Part shown: piece by piece, positions 7,868 to 17,321 of the stretch
Layout of the letters: every line of letters begins with the position of its first letter
Numbering within the stretch: the stretch's first letter is position 1
Origin: Bacteroidota bacterium
GTDB lineage: Bacteria; Bacteroidota; Bacteroidia; Bacteroidales; Prolixibacteraceae
Direction: 5' to 3'
DNA length: 64,000 nucleotides
NCBI GenBank assembly: GCA_023412195.1
Contig: JAEYNZ010000144.1
Coordinates: 10,482-74,481 of the forward strand
Made by a program: the position numbers and the translations under genes
The notes under the pieces: model-generated
Told to the model about the DNA's origin: nothing
Database searches by the model: none
The model's input: only the letters and a program-made list of their open reading frames with translations

Positions 7868-10216
7868 TTAGTGCTGCTTGTTTAAATTGTTTATTACCTG
7901 CTGCATAGCATTTTTATCCTGATCTGGTAATCCTTCGGTTTCAATAGCTTGTTCATACAGCAGCTTCAGGTCGTCCATTTTATTCCCCTTCATATAGATA
8001 TCTGCAAGAAAGCTTATAGCATTTAAATAAAGCGGATGCCGGGAAATAAGGGTTTTCAATGTTTCTACAGCCTCCGGTTGCTGCTTGTTTTGCTCTTGAA
8101 AATACGCCAGGGTATAGGCGTATTTAGGCTCTTCAGGACGGGCATCTGCAGCGATTTCAGCATATTGAACAGCTTTATCCATATCGTGCTGCGACACGAT
8201 TACACTCAGATTATAAGCAGCTACAGCCTGCTGGGGATTGGTTTGCAATGCAGTAGCCAATGCTATTTCTGCTTCTTTTAGCCTTCCTGTTTCAGCCAGC
8301 AGCAGACCAAGGTTCAGATTTGCAGCCTCACTGGCCGGGTCATACTGAAGGGCTTTCCTGAGATTTTCTTCAGCTTTGGAAGGATTTCCGGTATAGGAAT
8401 AAAGTACGCTGCTGTTTATCAATGGCATCAGTGAAGCAGGATATAATCCGGCTGCCGTTTCATAAGATGCCAGGGCCCTGTTTACGTCACCTCTGTTCTG
8501 ATGAAAAATGCCTTCGTTGTAATGGGCACTCCAGTCATCCGGGCGTGTTACCAACGAATGGATATATTCCTCAGTAGCCTTTTCAACCAATTTTGCTTCA
8601 TGAACAGTAAAGCTGTCTCCAGAGAAGCCTGCCAATGAAATTGCAGAAGAAATACGGACCAGCCTGGTATCATCAGATGCTGCACCTATCAGTGCCTGCC
8701 TGGCTTTTTCAGAAGTATTTCCTGCAAGCGAAGCCGCTGCTGCAGCCTTCACCAAAGGAGAACTGTGAGATTTTAACGTTGCAACCACCACATCCCATTT
8801 TTTCTCATCCTCACAATTGGTAAGCAACCGCAGAAAAGAAGCAATTACAACTTCATTTAGCTTATTTTCACTGACCATTGCCAGTATTTCATCAAGCCGT
8901 TCCCAGTCACCTGCCCGGGCTTCTCTCACAAGCTGTGCCCAATACAGAGTTTCGTTCTGATAATTGCCATTCGCACGTTTTTTTACGATATCATTAGCCC
9001 ATTCAGGTGTTTTGTCGGTGTGGCAGATGTTGCAGGCATTAGGTGACTCAAACCGGATGGTAGCTTCAGGCATGGGTGGCCTGAAAGAGTGATCACTGCG
9101 TACCATTCTTCCAAATTCAGTTTTTGGCATGTGACAGTTGATACAAACTGCACCTTCGCTTCCTGCAGGATGAAGTGAATGTGAATGAACATCTTCCACC
9201 TTCTCCCTGTGGCACGAAAGGCATGCATCGTTTGGATTGGACGCAAAACGGTCGCGACCGCTGGATGTATGGCAGGTTACACAATGAAGATCACTTTTCG
9301 AGGCACAAACATTCATCATCCATGATGTGTAGGTATAATTTTCCCCCAGATCACGCCCATCGGGATAAAAATCGCTGTTTTCAAGTGTTGTAAGATCAAA
9401 ATTATCGAAATACCTGTCGCCGGGCATAAAAGAGGGAGTTATAGGTTGCATTTTTGCATGACATGGAGCACACGAGGCATTATGTTGCTCAGGAGTAAAG
9501 GTGCTAGTCACTATTATTTTTAGATCATCAGGAATTCTTCCTTCTCCTGCTTCCATACAAACCCTTACATGTTCAGCACTGGGTCCGTGGCAGGTTTCAC
9601 AGTTGATACCTGGTTCCTTCCAGGTGGTGTGGTACGAATCGGATGCAAGATCGAAGTTGTTACTCAACTGACTGACATGGCAACTGTAACAGGATGTATT
9701 AAAAGTGTACATGCGGTCACGCCATGGTAGTGCTTCATCAGGTGTTCCTTCAGGGAAATGCCTGACAGCCGATTCCGGGTTGTTATACCAGGATTGGGTT
9801 CTTACATCAAAAGCAAGAGGTACCGTCTGAAGTTTACCATTTTCCATGGATGTAAGAAAGTAGAAAACATTCTTTCCGCCCAGTGCCCACACCAGATCAT
9901 ATTTATGAGTTTTGCCCTCCGAAGTTTCAACCATTGTCATTGCTGAATCTTCCAGAATAATATGATATGTGTTGCCTTCAAGAGAAAAAATCTCACTGCT
10001 CTTTATTTTCTCAGTTGCTAAAAATGAACCATTCACCGGTTGCATGGCTTTTCCATGATAAGAGGTGGACCATAATTCATAAAAGCGTTCATGACACTGG
10101 ATGCAGCTTCCTGATCCTGAAAAGCCATCACCTGCCTCCCTATTTTTTTTGCCTGATATGCATGAAGTTATAGAAAAACAGAATATACAAGCTAATATTA
10201 AAAAAGCCTTTCCCAC
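7868..10216 (-). CDS. Octahaem c-type cytochrome lipoprotein with HEAT-like and TPR C-terminal region
   Basis: A 782-residue protein with a lipoprotein signal (lipobox SITSC, lipidated Cys19), so it is exported and membrane-anchored. Eight CxxCH haem-binding motifs lie in the N-terminal half: CIQCH (38-42), then CYSCH, CETCH, CAPCH, CVTCH, CLSCH, CINCH and CNICH. The spacing and the INCETCHGPS segment resemble cytochrome c554/multihaem reductase-like proteins. From about residue 440 the sequence changes to HEAT-like alanine-rich helices, then several TPRs (from about 540) to the end. The family occurs in Bacteroidota and Planctomycetes, but no electron acceptor is established. It may transfer electrons in the periplasm or sit in a respiratory complex; that is inference. 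Confidence 0.85.
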   Translation of the reverse strand: MGKAFLILACIFCFSITSCISGKKNREAGDGFSGSGSCIQCHERFYELWSTSYHGKAMQPVNGSFLATEKIKSSEIFSLEGNTYHIILEDSAMTMVETSEGKTHKYDLVWALGGKNVFYFLTSMENGKLQTVPLAFDVRTQSWYNNPESAVRHFPEGTPDEALPWRDRMYTFNTSCYSCHVSQLSNNFDLASDSYHTTWKEPGINCETCHGPSAEHVRVCMEAGEGRIPDDLKIIVTSTFTPEQHNASCAPCHAKMQPITPSFMPGDRYFDNFDLTTLENSDFYPDGRDLGENYTYTSWMMNVCASKSDLHCVTCHTSSGRDRFASNPNDACLSCHREKVEDVHSHSLHPAGSEGAVCINCHMPKTEFGRMVRSDHSFRPPMPEATIRFESPNACNICHTDKTPEWANDIVKKRANGNYQNETLYWAQLVREARAGDWERLDEILAMVSENKLNEVVIASFLRLLTNCEDEKKWDVVVATLKSHSSPLVKAAAAASLAGNTSEKARQALIGAASDDTRLVRISSAISLAGFSGDSFTVHEAKLVEKATEEYIHSLVTRPDDWSAHYNEGIFHQNRGDVNRALASYETAAGLYPASLMPLINSSVLYSYTGNPSKAEENLRKALQYDPASEAANLNLGLLLAETGRLKEAEIALATALQTNPQQAVAAYNLSVIVSQHDMDKAVQYAEIAADARPEEPKYAYTLAYFQEQNKQQPEAVETLKTLISRHPLYLNAISFLADIYMKGNKMDDLKLLYEQAIETEGLPDQDKNAMQQVINNLNKQH

Positions 10217-10343
10217 TTTAGTAATGCATTATTGCTTACAAATATTGGCATTAATTTACATAGAATGAATCTAATTTAACATTCGATGCAATCACTTTAT
10301 TTCAGCCAGTTGTTTATATTTATACATTAGTGTTCGGTTAAAT

Positions 10344-10491
10344 ATTTGAGATTTCTCCCTACGGTCGAAGTGACGTTGCTTTCAGAGTTTTTGTGGTGGG
10401 AGGGGTAGGCTTGCGGCTTCGCCGCCGACCTACCCCTCCCGGACACATAACTTATTGACTGTCATCTCGAACGAAGTGAGAGATCTCAAAT
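10344..10491. repeat. MITE-like palindromic interspersed element with 31-bp inverted ends
   Basis: The left end (10344-10374) and the reverse complement of the right end (10461-10491) match at 25 of 31 positions. Inside is a perfect 12-bp inverted repeat, GGGAGGGGTAGG at 10398-10409 and CCTACCCCTCCC at 10429-10440, enclosing a small GCGGC-TTC-GCCGC hairpin (10413-10425). The element carries no gene. Its right end keeps an open frame that falsely extends the downstream dehydrogenase gene at its N-terminus. Similar GAAGTGAGAGATCTC-like palindromes are common between genes in Bacteroidota genomes (recall, not checked). Confidence 0.85.
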
Positions 10492-10535
10492 TTCACTATT
10501 TTAAAATATTCCCGGACAATATTGATATTTATGTT

Positions 10536-11744
10536 ATGAAATTAGGAATCCTACGTGAAGGAAAGGTACCCCCCGACAGGAGAGTACCTTTGACTCCATT
10601 ACAATGTCGGGAGGTGCAGCAAAAGTTCAGCCATGTTAAAGTACTGGTTCAGCCTTCCACTGACAGGTGTTATACAGATCATGAATACAGGGATACCGGC
10701 ATAGATATTTCTGAAGATTTATCAGCGTGCGATGTACTTTTAGGAGTAAAAGAAGTTCCTCCTGAACAATTGGTTCCCGATAAAACATATTTGTTTTTCT
10801 CACATACCACTAAACAACAAGAATATAACCGGTTGCTGCTTCAGACTATACTCAGAAAAAGAATCAGGCTGATCGATTATGAATTACTGACAGACAATGA
10901 AGGATTCCGGATAATCGGGTTTGGCCGTTTTGCAGGGATTGTAGGTGCATACAATGGCATAAGGGCTTTGGGTCTACGGAATGGAACATTTTACCTGGAA
11001 CCGGCTCATAAATGTGAAGACCTGGATGAATTATTTAAGCAACTAAATCATATTAAACCTGATCCCGTAAAAATTGCCGTTACTGGAAATGGCCGTGTTG
11101 CCAATGGAACTTTTGAAGTACTTGATAATCTAAAGATGATAAGACTTCTTCCAGAAGATTTTATAAATATATCGCAACCTGACCGGCCATATTATACTCA
11201 ACTGTTACCGGGGGACTATGTTAAAAGGAAGGATGGAAAACCTTTCAACCTGCTCCATTTTTTTGAGCATCCCGATTTATATGAAAATGCATTTTTACCC
11301 TATGCGCGCTCAACCGACTTTTTAATTTCGGCCGCTTACTGGGATCCCAGGGCTCCTGTCCTCTTCACCAGTGAAGAAATGCGCCAGAATGATTTTTCAA
11401 TTAAAATTATTTCAGATATTACCTGCGACATCGAGGGCTCTGTCCCTTCCACTAAACGGCCTTCCACCATTGATGAACCTTTCTATGATTATAATCCTGA
11501 AACCGGGGAGCTGGAGCCTCCCTTCAATTCTGAAAAGAATATAACAGTACAGGCTGTCGACAATCTTCCTAATGAACTGCCTAAAGATGCGTCTGAGGAC
11601 TTTGGAAAAAATCTGATTGACAAAGTTTTCCCTTACCTTTTAAATGACAAAGGAGATGAAATCATTGAAAGAGCTGTCATCGCAAAAAATGGAGTATTGA
11701 TGCCCCGTTTTAAATACCTGCAGGCATTTGCTGAAGGAATATAA
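10536..11744 (+). CDS. Saccharopine dehydrogenase (LYS1)/alanine dehydrogenase-like oxidoreductase
   Basis: A 402-residue NAD(P)-dependent enzyme of the AlaDH/PNT N-terminal superfamily. The start MKLGILREGKVPPDRRVPLTP is family-typical. GVKEVP and FFSHT supply the Lys and His that act in catalysis in fungal saccharopine dehydrogenase Lys1, and TGNGRVANGTFEVL lies in the Rossmann domain. An upstream in-frame TTG at 10455 lies inside the palindromic repeat; the ATG at 10536 is preferred because family similarity begins there. Lys1-type enzymes oxidise saccharopine to lysine and 2-oxoglutarate, but Bacteroidota make lysine by another route, so the real substrate is uncertain. Alanine-dehydrogenase activity is an alternative. 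Confidence 0.8.
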   Translation: MKLGILREGKVPPDRRVPLTPLQCREVQQKFSHVKVLVQPSTDRCYTDHEYRDTGIDISEDLSACDVLLGVKEVPPEQLVPDKTYLFFSHTTKQQEYNRLLLQTILRKRIRLIDYELLTDNEGFRIIGFGRFAGIVGAYNGIRALGLRNGTFYLEPAHKCEDLDELFKQLNHIKPDPVKIAVTGNGRVANGTFEVLDNLKMIRLLPEDFINISQPDRPYYTQLLPGDYVKRKDGKPFNLLHFFEHPDLYENAFLPYARSTDFLISAAYWDPRAPVLFTSEEMRQNDFSIKIISDITCDIEGSVPSTKRPSTIDEPFYDYNPETGELEPPFNSEKNITVQAVDNLPNELPKDASEDFGKNLIDKVFPYLLNDKGDEIIERAVIAKNGVLMPRFKYLQAFAEGI

Positions 11745-11746
11745 TT

Positions 11747-11783
11747 AAAAGACGCCTGATGAGTATCAACAGGCGTCTTTTGC
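11747..11783. terminator. Bidirectional intrinsic terminator between dehydrogenase and htpG
   Basis: AAAAGACGCCTG (11747-11758) and CAGGCGTCTTTT (11770-11781) form a perfect 12-bp stem with an 11-nt loop. There are U tracts on both strands. It sits between two converging genes and can serve both. Confidence 0.9.
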
Positions 11784-11825
11784 TATAAAGGTTGGTTGCG
11801 TTCCGGTAGTTGATCCCCGAAAGTG

Positions 11826-13880
11826 TTATTTAATTAATTCCACACTTCTTTTTACAAACTTGTCAAGTTCAGCTCCTTTAAGCATACCATTGGCTAAAAG
11901 TGCCAGGTCAACCAATTGTTTCGCAAGCTTGCTCTTTTTGCCAAAACCGGTAAGCTTTTGCCTCTTGCTTTCTTCCAGCTTTACAAGTTCATCATTCAGG
12001 CTGTCCAGCTTTTCCTTTTCAGCGTGCGGAACTTCCTCATCTTTTTTTCCGCTTTTTGCTTTTTCAAGTTTATCTATTTCCTTCTTCTTTGCTGAAATCT
12101 CAGATGACAGTTTTTCAAGATCATTACCCAACTTTTTATCCTTGGATTCCAGAACCTTTTTAACCAGCGGATGGGCGGTATTGACAACCAGATTCAGGCT
12201 ATCAGGCATTTCGCCATAAAAATTCATACCGCCTTGTGTCTGGCTCATGTCTTTCATCCTGCGCATCCATTCGCTCCGGGTGATAACCATTGGGTTGCCG
12301 TTTTCTCCCAGATCCTGAAAATCGATAATAAAGGAGTGGTTATTATTTTCGGGACAAACAGCCTGGAATACAGGTGAAAGCTCCTGTTTTTGTTCCCATG
12401 TAAGTTCCGTCTTACCGGAATCATCCTTTTTAATCAGATTGTCAACAACATCAGAGTCAACCCTTACAAACTGCCTGTCGGTATGTTTCTGCTCGAAGCG
12501 GCTGATAATATGCGGAGTCAGCACATCGTCCATAATCAGCACATCATAACCTTTGCTGCGGGCTTCCTCAACAAAAGTGAACTGTTCTTCCTTGTTGCTG
12601 GTATAGAGGTAAATAAGATTTTTGTTCTTGTCGGTCTGACTGTCTTTAATAAGTTTTTCATATTCCTCAAACGTGAAGTACTTGTCCTCAGAATTCTTGA
12701 ACAGGAAAAACTTCATGGCACGGTCATAGAACTTTTCATCGGTCAGCATTCCGTATTCAATGAAAATCTTAAGGTCGTCCCATTTCTTTTCAAATTCCTC
12801 TCTTTTATCTTTAAAAATATCAGTGAGCCTGTCGGCAACTTTTTTTGAGATATGACTGCTGATTTTCTTAACGTTGGAATCGCTCTGCAGATAGGATCTG
12901 GAAACATTCAAAGGTATATCTGGTGAATCGATGACTCCATGAAGCAGGGTCAGGAATTCGGGAACGATACCTTCCACCGAATCTGTCACAAAAACCTGGT
13001 TGCTGTATAGCTGGATCTTGTTTTTCTGTACTTCAAAGTTGTTTTTAATTTTCGGAAAGTAAAGGATTCCCGTGAGGTTAAAAGGGTAATCCACATTCAG
13101 GTGAATATTAAAAAGTGGTTCATCTGAAATTGGATACAGTCGGCGGTAGAAATTGTTATAATCCTCATCCTTTAATTCTGAGGGCGCTTTTGTCCATGCC
13201 GGCTGAGTATCGTTTACCTGGTTATCTTCATCTGTATCCACCTGTTTGCCGTCTTTCCATTCTGTCTTCTTGCCAAAATATACAGGAACAGGGAGGAATT
13301 TACAGTACTTCTCAAGAATATCAGATATCTTCTTCTCATCCAGGAATTCCTCTGAATCGCTGTTGATATACATGATAATATCAGTACCATTTCCTTCTTT
13401 TTCTGTATTTGTTATGTTGTATTCAGGGGTTCCGTCACAACTCCATTTCACTGCCTGGGCATCATCGCGCCACGATTTAGTAACGATTTCTACTTTTTTG
13501 GAAACCATAAACGAACTGTAGAAACCAAGACCAAAATGCCCGATGATTGCATTTGCATCCTTCTTGTATTTCTCAAGGAAATCGTTGGCACCAGAAAATG
13601 CAATCTGATTAATATACTTTTCAATTTCCTCTTCAGTCATTCCGATTCCATTATCGGAAACAGTAATTGTTTTGGCATCCTTGTCCAGTTTAACCCTTAC
13701 ATGCAGGTTACCTATATCGCCTGTAAACTCCCCTTTAGATGACAGGGTTTTAAGTTTCTGGGTCGCGTCGATTGCATTTGAAACAATTTCCCTCAGAAAA
13801 ATGTCATGATCCGAATAAAGGAACTTCTTAATAATGGGGAACAGATTTTCACTGGTTACGCCAATTTTTCCTGTTTGCAT
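11826..13880 (-). CDS. htpG: Molecular chaperone HtpG (Hsp90)
   Basis: A 684-residue cytosolic Hsp90 homologue. The N-terminal GHKL ATPase domain shows FLREIVSNAIDA (about 27-38), DNGIGM and GHFGLGFYSSFMV. The middle domain carries ILYFPK and LNVSRSYLQSD, and a lysine/glutamate-rich helical stretch precedes the C-terminal dimerisation part. The length is slightly above E. coli HtpG (624) because of the charged insert near residues 590-650, which is common in Bacteroidota versions. It converges with the dehydrogenase gene over a shared terminator. Identification is certain. Confidence 0.98.
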   Translation of the reverse strand: MQTGKIGVTSENLFPIIKKFLYSDHDIFLREIVSNAIDATQKLKTLSSKGEFTGDIGNLHVRVKLDKDAKTITVSDNGIGMTEEEIEKYINQIAFSGANDFLEKYKKDANAIIGHFGLGFYSSFMVSKKVEIVTKSWRDDAQAVKWSCDGTPEYNITNTEKEGNGTDIIMYINSDSEEFLDEKKISDILEKYCKFLPVPVYFGKKTEWKDGKQVDTDEDNQVNDTQPAWTKAPSELKDEDYNNFYRRLYPISDEPLFNIHLNVDYPFNLTGILYFPKIKNNFEVQKNKIQLYSNQVFVTDSVEGIVPEFLTLLHGVIDSPDIPLNVSRSYLQSDSNVKKISSHISKKVADRLTDIFKDKREEFEKKWDDLKIFIEYGMLTDEKFYDRAMKFFLFKNSEDKYFTFEEYEKLIKDSQTDKNKNLIYLYTSNKEEQFTFVEEARSKGYDVLIMDDVLTPHIISRFEQKHTDRQFVRVDSDVVDNLIKKDDSGKTELTWEQKQELSPVFQAVCPENNNHSFIIDFQDLGENGNPMVITRSEWMRRMKDMSQTQGGMNFYGEMPDSLNLVVNTAHPLVKKVLESKDKKLGNDLEKLSSEISAKKKEIDKLEKAKSGKKDEEVPHAEKEKLDSLNDELVKLEESKRQKLTGFGKKSKLAKQLVDLALLANGMLKGAELDKFVKRSVELIK

Positions 13881-14088
13881 ATTACTTAAGTTTTAATTTA
13901 AATTGTTTACATGTTTTGCCCCCATTTTTCAAACGCTGTGCCAACAGGCTTTTATGACGATTTGTCACTTGAAAATGCTAAAAAAACCCATATGTTTGTT
14001 AAAAACATCAATTAATAAAAACTGATGAATCTCTTTTTCCAAAGCATAAAAGTATCTTACTTTGCGCCTTTGAATTTAACTGAACTTC

Positions 14089-15558
14089 ATGAAAAGCCTG
14101 GAAAGTTACTTTACTTCATTTGGAAACAACATTATTGGCATTGACCAGGAATTTGAATCACCCTTTGGAACACAAAAAATTGTTTACGCCGACTGGATTG
14201 CAAGCGGCAGGCTATACCGTCCGATAGAAGAAAAAATAACCAGCTCAATCGGTCCTTTTACTGGTAATACACATTCTGAAACCAGCAAAACAGGCCTTTT
14301 AATGACAAAAGCCTATCACCGGTCACATGAGATTATCAAAAAACATGTCAATGCAGGACCAAAAGATGTAATAATCACAGCAGGCTCTGGTATGACATCT
14401 GTAATCAATAAGTTTCAGCGCATACTGGGTCTGAAATACTGCGGAAAACTTACTTACTCCACCTGCATGCAGGAACGCGAACGGCCGGTAGTCTTTATCA
14501 CGCATATGGAACATCATTCCAATCAGACATCATGGTACGAAACAAATGCCGATGTTGTCATCATTGAGCCGGGTAAAGACCTGTTGGTTGAACCTGAAAA
14601 CTTACGGAAAGCACTCATAAAATATGAAAACAGGCCATTTAAAATCGGGTCATTCACAGCCTGTTCAAATGTTACGGGAGTCCGCACTCCGTATCGTGAT
14701 CTCGCCAGAATTATGCATGAACATGGCGGTGTATGCTTCATTGATTTTGCAGCTTCGGCACCTTATGACCCTATAGACATGCACCCATCCGATCCCATGG
14801 AGAAGCTTGATGCAGTGATGTTCTCACCCCATAAGTTCCTGGGTGGACCTGGCTCGCCGGGAGTGCTTATATTTGATGCATCCATGTACAAAAACCATGC
14901 TCCCGATGACCCGGGAGGTGGAACAGTTGATTGGACCAACAGGTGGGGGAAATACAAATATGTTGATGACATTGAGGCCCGTGAGGATGGAGGCACTCCA
15001 GGATTCCTGCAGTCAATAAAAGCTGCCCTTGCCTTTGAACTGAAAGAACAGATGGGTATCTTAAATATAAACCTTCGTGAAAAAGAGCTGCTTGAAAAAG
15101 CTTTTGCCGGACTCGATAAGATACCCGGCCTCAGAATCCTTGCTGACAATGTACGTGACCGCTTAGGGGTGATTTCATTTTTTATTGAAGGAATCCATTA
15201 CAACCTTGTAGTCCAGATTTTAAATGATAAATATGGGATCCAGACCCGTGGAGGTTGTGCCTGTGCCGGTACCTATGGCCATTTTTTGCTTGAAGTTTCA
15301 TACGAAAAATCACTGGAAATAACAGATAAAATCAATCATGGCGATTTGTCGGAGAAGCCGGGCTGGGTTCGATGGTCGCTTCACCCCACTACCAAAGATG
15401 AAGAAGTGGAATTAATGATTTCTGCTTTGACAGACATTACTCAGAATATTGATCATTACAGGAGTAAATATATATATGACAACCGCAGAAACGCCTTTTG
15501 CCATCAGGATGACACCAGTGATGATGAGTTGATCGGTCAGTGGTTCAGTTTGGCATAA
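14089..15558 (+). CDS. Class V aminotransferase-fold PLP enzyme (cysteine desulfurase/selenocysteine lyase-like)
   Basis: A 489-residue fold-type I PLP enzyme. SPHKFLGGPGSPG contains the likely Schiff-base lysine K249. GNTHSETSKTG, HHSNQTSW and FIDFAASAPYD follow the order of SufS-like enzymes. The C-terminal RGGCACAG segment holds cysteines where SufS/CsdA carry the persulfide cysteine, but the whole protein is longer than SufS (about 406) and belongs to a less-studied subgroup. Its function is therefore a desulfurase, lyase or transaminase of unknown substrate. A TACTTTG stretch about 25 bp upstream of the ATG resembles a -7 element. It precedes iorAB by 140 bp on the same strand. Confidence 0.82.
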   Translation: MKSLESYFTSFGNNIIGIDQEFESPFGTQKIVYADWIASGRLYRPIEEKITSSIGPFTGNTHSETSKTGLLMTKAYHRSHEIIKKHVNAGPKDVIITAGSGMTSVINKFQRILGLKYCGKLTYSTCMQERERPVVFITHMEHHSNQTSWYETNADVVIIEPGKDLLVEPENLRKALIKYENRPFKIGSFTACSNVTGVRTPYRDLARIMHEHGGVCFIDFAASAPYDPIDMHPSDPMEKLDAVMFSPHKFLGGPGSPGVLIFDASMYKNHAPDDPGGGTVDWTNRWGKYKYVDDIEAREDGGTPGFLQSIKAALAFELKEQMGILNINLREKELLEKAFAGLDKIPGLRILADNVRDRLGVISFFIEGIHYNLVVQILNDKYGIQTRGGCACAGTYGHFLLEVSYEKSLEITDKINHGDLSEKPGWVRWSLHPTTKDEEVELMISALTDITQNIDHYRSKYIYDNRRNAFCHQDDTSDDELIGQWFSLA

Positions 15559-15698
15559 AACTGAATTCATTCGCATTATTTACAGAAAGCTTTTCCATTA
15601 ATTAGGTAACATCGGCTAACATTTGGCAGAAAGCTGAGATTTATTTTTTTTTCAACCCGATAATTATCCTATTTTGCTCACCAAATAAACCATACAGT

Positions 15699-17321
15699 AT
15701 GCAGCGTAATCTTTTTTTAGGAGTTGAAGCTATCGGTCAGGCAGCAATTGATGCAGGCATATCCGGAGTATATGCCTACCCGGGAACTCCCTCAACTGAA
15801 ATAACTGAATATATTCAGAACAACAAAACAGCTCTTGACCGCAATATCCACCGCAATTGGTCGGCCAATGAAAAAACTGCCCTGGAGGCAGCTCTTGGTA
15901 TGTCATATGCCGGTAAACGGGCCCTGGCATGTATGAAACATGTAGGACTTAACGTTGCAGCCGATGTTTTTATGAATATGGCAATTACAGGCATCAATGG
16001 TGGCCTGGTGGTAGTTGTAGCAGATGACCCCTCACAACACTCTTCTCAAAATGAACAGGATTCACGATATTACGGGAACTTTGCCATGATCCCATACTTT
16101 GAGCCATCAAGTCAGCAGGAAGCTTACGACATCACATGGCAGGCATTTGACTTTTCAGAAAAGACCGGACTTCCTGTCATGGTACGCATACCTACCCGTC
16201 TTGCTCACTCCCGTGCAGGCGTGGTTCAAAAAACTGTTCAGGATGAAAACACTCTCCACCTGCCTGACAACCTGATGCAGTTTATGCTCTTGCCTGCTTA
16301 TGGAAGAAAGTATTATCAGAACCTGCTCGACAAGCAAGACTGGCTTCTTCAGCTTTCAGAAGAATCACCCTTTAACCTTTATCAGGAGGGGAATGATAAA
16401 AGTTTAGGCATTGTGTGCTGCGGAATTGCATACAATTACCTGATGGAAAATTTCCCGGAAGGGACCTGCCCCTATCCTGTAGTAAAGATTGCTCAATATC
16501 CTGTCCCAAAGAAACTGCTGCTCAAACTTGAACATGAATGTGACGAGATCCTTGTTGCTGAGGATGGATATCCCCTTGTAGAAGAGATGCTCACCGATTA
16601 TTTCGGTAAGGGGAAAAAAGTACTGGGGCGCCTGAATGGCACACTTCCCCGCAGGGGGGAGCTGAATCCCGATCATCTGGCAAAAGCATTGGGCATGGAA
16701 CAGACTGAGCCAATCAGCATTCCTGATACGCTTGCTGGGAGGCCACCATCACTCTGCGCCGGATGCGGACATCAGGATACCTATGATGCCCTCAATGAAG
16801 TACTGGAAGATGTGGGAAAAGGACGTGTATTCTCAGATATCGGCTGCTATACCCTTGGCGCTTTGCCTCCGTACAATACAATCAACACCTGCGTCGACAT
16901 GGGTGCTTCAATCACTATGGCCAAAGGGGCTGCCGATGCAGGGTTGTCGCCTGTTTTTGCAGTGATTGGAGATTCAACATTTACCCATTCAGGAATCACC
17001 GGATTGCTTGACTGCGTTGCAGAAAAATCAAATGTCAACATCATTATTGTTGACAATGAAACTGTAGCCATGACCGGAGGTCAGGATTCTTCGGCAAAAG
17101 GGAGAATAGAAAAAATATGTGAGGGGGTTGGTGTAGACCTGGAACATATCCGTTTGTTCGTTCCGCTTAAAAAGAACCACCATGAAATTGTTGAGATCAT
17201 TCGTGAAGAAATGGCTTTCGAAGGTGTCTCTGTCATCATTGGCAGAAGGGAATGTGTGCAACGGATAGCAAAAACAAAGAAAATGAATAAAGGAAAAAAT
17301 CTGACACAACATGAAAACTGA
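15699..17321 (+). CDS. iorA: Indolepyruvate ferredoxin oxidoreductase, alpha subunit
   Basis: IorA with IorB oxidatively decarboxylates aryl-2-oxo acids such as indolepyruvate and phenylpyruvate to aryl-CoA, passing electrons to ferredoxin during aromatic amino acid use. The 540-residue protein has the pyruvate:ferredoxin oxidoreductase-like N-terminal domain (VYAYPGTPSTEI, LACMKHVGLN). It also has the thiamine diphosphate domain with CAGCGHQD (about 352-359), GDSTFTHSG (424-432) and NVNIIIVDN. The 4Fe-4S ferredoxin domain that ends many archaeal and clostridial IorA proteins is absent; the protein stops after a short basic tail. The stop codon overlaps iorB by 11 bp. Confidence 0.93.
   Translation: MQRNLFLGVEAIGQAAIDAGISGVYAYPGTPSTEITEYIQNNKTALDRNIHRNWSANEKTALEAALGMSYAGKRALACMKHVGLNVAADVFMNMAITGINGGLVVVVADDPSQHSSQNEQDSRYYGNFAMIPYFEPSSQQEAYDITWQAFDFSEKTGLPVMVRIPTRLAHSRAGVVQKTVQDENTLHLPDNLMQFMLLPAYGRKYYQNLLDKQDWLLQLSEESPFNLYQEGNDKSLGIVCCGIAYNYLMENFPEGTCPYPVVKIAQYPVPKKLLLKLEHECDEILVAEDGYPLVEEMLTDYFGKGKKVLGRLNGTLPRRGELNPDHLAKALGMEQTEPISIPDTLAGRPPSLCAGCGHQDTYDALNEVLEDVGKGRVFSDIGCYTLGALPPYNTINTCVDMGASITMAKGAADAGLSPVFAVIGDSTFTHSGITGLLDCVAEKSNVNIIIVDNETVAMTGGQDSSAKGRIEKICEGVGVDLEHIRLFVPLKKNHHEIVEIIREEMAFEGVSVIIGRRECVQRIAKTKKMNKGKNLTQHEN

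Noticed and set aside
10455..10535. TTG-started N-terminal extension of the LYS1/AlaDH-like gene
   Set aside because: It lies inside the palindromic repeat and family similarity starts only at the ATG at 10536.
11860..12219. Serine/phenylalanine-rich 119-residue frame opposite htpG
   Set aside because: Composition is the mirror of the Lys/Glu-rich HtpG insert; a shadow frame.
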